Positions 60,956 to 64,000 of a stretch of 64,000 nucleotides of DNA are shown here, piece after piece. The notes under the pieces are model-generated. The model made no database searches. It was not told where the DNA came from and worked only from the letters and a program-made list of their open reading frames with translations. How positions within the stretch are numbered: position 1 is the first letter of the stretch; the number at the start of each line of letters is the position of its first letter. The translations under genes were made by a program, and so were the position numbers. Source of the DNA: Aricia agestis (taxonomy: Eukaryota; Arthropoda; Insecta; Lepidoptera; Lycaenidae); assembly GCF_905147365.1 (NCBI RefSeq), contig NC_056428.1, positions 25,202,001 through 25,266,000 on the forward strand, in the 5' to 3' direction.

Positions 60956-61321
60956 CTACCTCAAAAAATAACTTCTTTTACACATTTGAACTGCTTTATA
61001 TACTTTCTTTCCTTCTACTTCGTACAAAGCCTTATTTTTAGGGAAAAAAATTTTTTTTTGTTTTTTTTTCGTAAAATCAAAAAAAAAATTAACTTTAAAA
61101 ACGGGTACAATCCGGTACAAACGATACTCTTCCAGATGGCATCATTAAAATTCCGGTATCTTTATGTCGGTTGCTAAGCAAATTTTACCACCCCCCCCAT
61201 TTCTACCCTATTGAGGTACAAACGATTTTAATTGCGGTACAATCGGGTACACTCCGGGTACAATCGAATGACATATATAAAAATCATTTACCTTGAACTC
61301 GGTTGCTAACTTCACATAGGT
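60952..61321 (-). repeat. Foldback element right terminal inverted repeat (non-array part)
   Basis: Reverse complement of the left end. It contains a run of eight C where the left has a matching G run, poly-T/A stretches, and the same iterated GGTACA (TGTACC inverted) motifs. Confidence 0.85.
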
Positions 61322-61330
61322 CCTAGAATA
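61322..61330. repeat. 9-bp target-site duplication, right copy (CCTAGAATA)
   Basis: Identical to 49163-49171 and directly abutting the inverted terminus at 61321. Confidence 0.85.
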
Positions 61331-61419
61331 TATACCTAGAGATAGAGAATGGGTGCTAAGTTAAGCACAGAAAAGTTTTAACGTGACCTGAAAAGAAAAG
61401 AATCCTTAAAAAAAGAAAT

Positions 61420-61690
61420 GAAATCCCACCAAAACATTAATGTAAAAAGGAGCCAAGCAAAATAATGCATAGCCATGCAATATATATTCTATCGTAAAAA
61501 GTTTTCAGATCACATTCAAGCCAAGCCTTTAACTTATTTTGTAGTTTAAATCAACATTCAGTGAATTTATCAATAGTTTTCTTTATTTTATAATTATTAT
61601 AGTGGCTTGGCAATGAGCACTAGAGAAATAATCAGCGACTGATTGGATTTATTGGGTACCATCGTCCACATGCGTCGTTACATACTAAAA
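61420..61690. repeat. Second copy of the GTGGCTTGGCAATG repeat
   Basis: AAGTTTTCAGATCACATTCA, CATTCAGTGAATTTATCAAT and TGGCTTGGCAATGAGCACTA match 36265-36500 in reverse orientation. It lies 100 bp outside the right end of the foldback element. Confidence 0.6.
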
Positions 61691-61734
61691 AACACTTAAC
61701 GCTTGCCGTTTGTGTAAGTATAAAATACCCCAAA

Positions 61735-62650
61735 TCTATACATTTTAATATTACAAAGCGGAAGAGTTTGTTAGTTAGTTTGTTTGTTTGTTTGTTTGAA
61801 CGCGCTAATCTCAGGAACTACTGGTCCGATTTGAAAAATTCTTTCAGTGATAGATAGCCCATTTATCGAGGAAGGCTATAGGCTATAGTTTGTCACGCTA
61901 ATACTAATAGGAGCGAAGAAATAGAGGAAAGTGTGGAAAAACGGGGGGAAATTATTTGAAAGGGCTTATATGAACGCGCTAACCTCAGGAACTACTGGTC
62001 CGATTTGAAAAATTCTTTCAATGTTAGATAGCCTATTTATCGAGAAGGGCTATAGGCTTTATTTTATCGCGCTCAAATAAAGAGTAGCGAAGAAATAGAG
62101 GAAAGTGTGGAAAAACGGGAGAAATTATTTGAAATGGCTTATTTGAATGCGCTAATCTCAGGAACTACTGGTCTGATTTGAAAAAATCTTTCAGTATTAG
62201 ACAGCCCATTTATTGAAAAAGGCTATATGCTATATTTTATCACGGTAAAACTAATGGGAGCTAAGATATAGAGGAAAATGGGGAAAAAATAGGAGAAATT
62301 ATTTGAAATTGCTTATTTGAACGCGCTAATCTCAAGAACTACTGGTCCGATTAGAAAAATTCTTTCAGTGTTAGATAGTCCATTTATCGAGGAAGGCTAT
62401 AGCCTTCCGTAGCGTGATAAAATATAGCCTACAGGCTATATTTTATCACGCTAAGACTAATAGGAGCGAAGAAATAGAGGACAATATGGAAAAAAATGGG
62501 GGAAGTTATTTGAAAGGGCTTATCTCATGAACTACTGGAGCAATTTTTCTGTTATTTGGCACAGATAAGAAGCAAACCATGTGAAGGAATATTTTTGTGG
62601 ACTAATTTGTCTGTGAAATATCTAATTTACGCGGGCGAAGCTGCTCGGAA
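61735..62650 (+). repeat. Helitron-related element with internal 175-bp tandem repeats
   Basis: After a start like TCTATACATTTTAATATTAC, a unit beginning GAACGCGCTAATCTCAGGAA recurs at about 61799, 61973, 62144 and 62320, with a partial fifth near 62520; spacing is about 175 bp. Each unit includes TTTCAGTGTTAGATAGCC and CATTTATCGAGGAAGGCTAT. A single unit occurs at about 31090-31190. The sequence near 62630 (GCGGGCGAAGCTGCTCGG) resembles a Helitron 3' end. Confidence 0.72.
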
Positions 62651-62812
62651 CGTTATATTTCGCGTGGTCATCACGCGTAAGCGGTTGGAGCCATTTTGCT
62701 GAAATTTGGTATAAAGATACTTTGAGTCCCGAAAAAGAATATAGGATACATTTTGTCCCGGAAAAATGTACGGTTACTGCACAATATACTTTTATGATTT
62801 GCGCGTAAACTA

Positions 62813-63591
62813 TCCATACTAATATTATAAATGCGAAAGTATCTCTGTCTGTCTGTCTGTCTTGCTTTCACGCCAAAACTACTGAACCGATTGCAATGAA
62901 ATTTTGTATACAGTTATTCTAGAGTCTGAGAAAGGACATAGGCTACATTTTGATGTAGGAAAATATCTTATTTCCATGAAAATATCGATGAAAATGAATT
63001 CGCATTGCGCGTGGCCAGCGCTCATCCCGGGGGTCCTGGGTTCGAGTCCCGCAGGCGGAACAAAAAGTTTTCAATGTTCCTGGGTCTTGGATGTGTATTA
63101 AAATAAAATTTCAAAAATCTTAAATATATTTTATGTATAATATTATAAAAAATCCAGAAATATATCGATGCAATGAACATTTTAGTTCTAATACGATTCA
63201 ACAGATGGCGTTTTATTTTTTACTTCATTGTAACATAGAACTAATCATACTTATTAGTTATTATGTTTTTGTTTATAGTTTTTAATACGTTAGAATATTA
63301 TGTTTAATTATAATTATAATCACTTGGTATAATAATAATCAATCTATCTTATCTTATAGAACTCCTACTGCATTTCTAATATATTATGTGACAAGTTGAC
63401 AACAGAAGGCGCTCTAAAATAAAGGAGTTCGAGTGTACCGTGTTGGCCTATATTCCATCCAGAAAATATATCAATGCAATCAACATTTTAATTCTAATAT
63501 ATGAAAACAGATGGCGTTTTAATTTTTACTTTATTATTGTAACAGAACTAATCATACCTACTTTACTATATAATATTGTTTTTATTCATAA
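62813..63591 (+). mobile_element. Helitron 5' end plus SINE composite, copy 2
   Basis: Nearly identical to 31704-32551, including the SINE at the same internal position, but without the internal 140-bp duplication. It too is followed by an inverted Helitron 3' end (CTAG 63592-63595). Confidence 0.65.
63002..63112 (+). repeat. tRNA-derived SINE segment, second copy
   Basis: Same sequence as 31889-31999, with the B-box at 63039-63049. Confidence 0.6.
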
Positions 63592-63761
63592 CTAGCTGTT
63601 GCCCGCGACATCGTCTGCGTGGACTTTAGTTTATAGCGCGCGGTGTCAATAAAATTTGTGTCAAATTTAAAAACATTTTAAAGCCCTGGTAAGTGCTTCC
63701 GGTGTAGCGCGGCCCTTAATTAATCAAAATACCCAAAAACAGCTATGCAGTGTGCACATAA

Positions 63762-64000
63762 TCTATACTAATATTATAAATGCGAAAGTATCTCTGTCTG
63801 TCTGTCTGTCAGTCTCGCTTTCACGCCAAACGCCAAAAGTGTCTCTGTCTGTCTGTCTGTCTGTCTGTCTGTCAGTCTCGCTTTCACGCCAAACGCCAAA
63901 ACTTCCGAACCGATTGTAATGAAATTTTGTATACAGATAGTCTAAAGCCTGAGAAAGGACATAGGCTACTTTTTTACTGGAAAAAAGGGTTGTAAGGGGG
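63762..64000 (+). mobile_element. Helitron L1 5' part running off the window
   Basis: Starts TCTATACTAATATTATAAAT; contains two tandem copies of the CTGTCTGTCTGTC..CTCGCTTTCACGCC segment. The 3' end is outside the window. An inverted L1 3' part (63592-63761) precedes it. Confidence 0.7.

Larger units (their letters stand above)
49172..61321. mobile_element. Giant foldback element with satellite arms, 12,150 bp, no ORF
   Basis: The two ends are inverted copies starting ACCTATGTGAAGTTAGCAAC (49172 rightwards; 61321 leftwards), near-identical over about 370 bp. The element is flanked by a perfect 9-bp direct repeat CCTAGAATA (49163-49171 and 61322-61330), a classic target-site duplication. Inside the unique ends lie two inverted arrays of a 182-bp unit meeting at a palindromic centre near 52310-52410. 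No transposase, reverse transcriptase or other credible reading frame is present; the 60-78-residue ORFs are repeats of array sequence. Long inverted ends containing tandem repeats and a 9-bp duplication are hallmarks of foldback (FB) elements, which are linked to Mutator-like transposases. It would be non-autonomous. Left and right arms differ greatly in length (about 3.1 and 9 kb). Confidence 0.88.

Overview
The window is animal nuclear DNA. Split genes with GT-AG introns, AT-rich intronic sequence and an extreme density of short mobile elements point to an insect. The element families point to Lepidoptera (a moth or butterfly): Helitron-like elements starting TCTATACTAATATTATAAA and ending in GTCGCGGGCAACAGCTAG, (GTCY)n microsatellites riding in dispersed repeats, the 'GGCCAAGTGCGAGTCG...GGTTCCGTACC' repeat, and R1-type retrotransposon fragments. 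The species cannot be named from this sequence.

Two host genes are visible, both on the minus strand. Gene A (about 28.6 kb down to the left edge) is represented by small coding exons of a Gly/Asn/Gln/Pro/His-rich, probably disordered protein. Exons 20840-21146, 18444-18595 and 127-236 join in frame with canonical splice sites. A separate ATG exon near 28597 is a possible alternative first exon. The rest of the gene lies left of the window. An eIF4G-like N-terminal region is one guess, not shown. Gene B (47651 down to 37352) is a facilitative sugar transporter of the major facilitator superfamily, Tret1/GLUT-like. Ten exons join in one frame with every phase matching and give the last 400 residues, through transmembrane segments 4/5 to 12, the PETEG motif and the stop. 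One of these exons (38011-38131) contains no long ATG-started ORF and was found by phase matching. The first exons lie to the right, probably beyond 64 kb.

The most striking object lies in the 5' intron of gene B, or just upstream of the visible exons. It is a 12,150-bp element (49172-61321) with near-identical inverted ends of about 370 bp, flanked by a perfect 9-bp direct repeat CCTAGAATA. Inside, its two arms are arrays of a 182-bp repeat, about 15 units in one orientation and about 47 in the other, meeting at a nested palindrome near 52.3-52.45 kb. It carries no credible ORF. The architecture and the 9-bp target duplication match foldback (FB)/Mutator-like elements, here with satellite-grade arms. 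I consider this the best candidate for a previously undescribed element.

The remaining sequence is mostly intronic or intergenic repeats. These include a mariner transposase split by a 2.3-kb inverted-repeat element that itself carries a reverse-transcriptase fragment (13.3-16.5 kb), a probable LTR retrotransposon remnant with an R1-type fragment inside it (29.36-30.9 kb), several hairpin MITE families, at least four Helitron-like families, a tandemly amplified Helitron interior (61.8-62.5 kb), and long (TA)n and (GTCY)n microsatellites.
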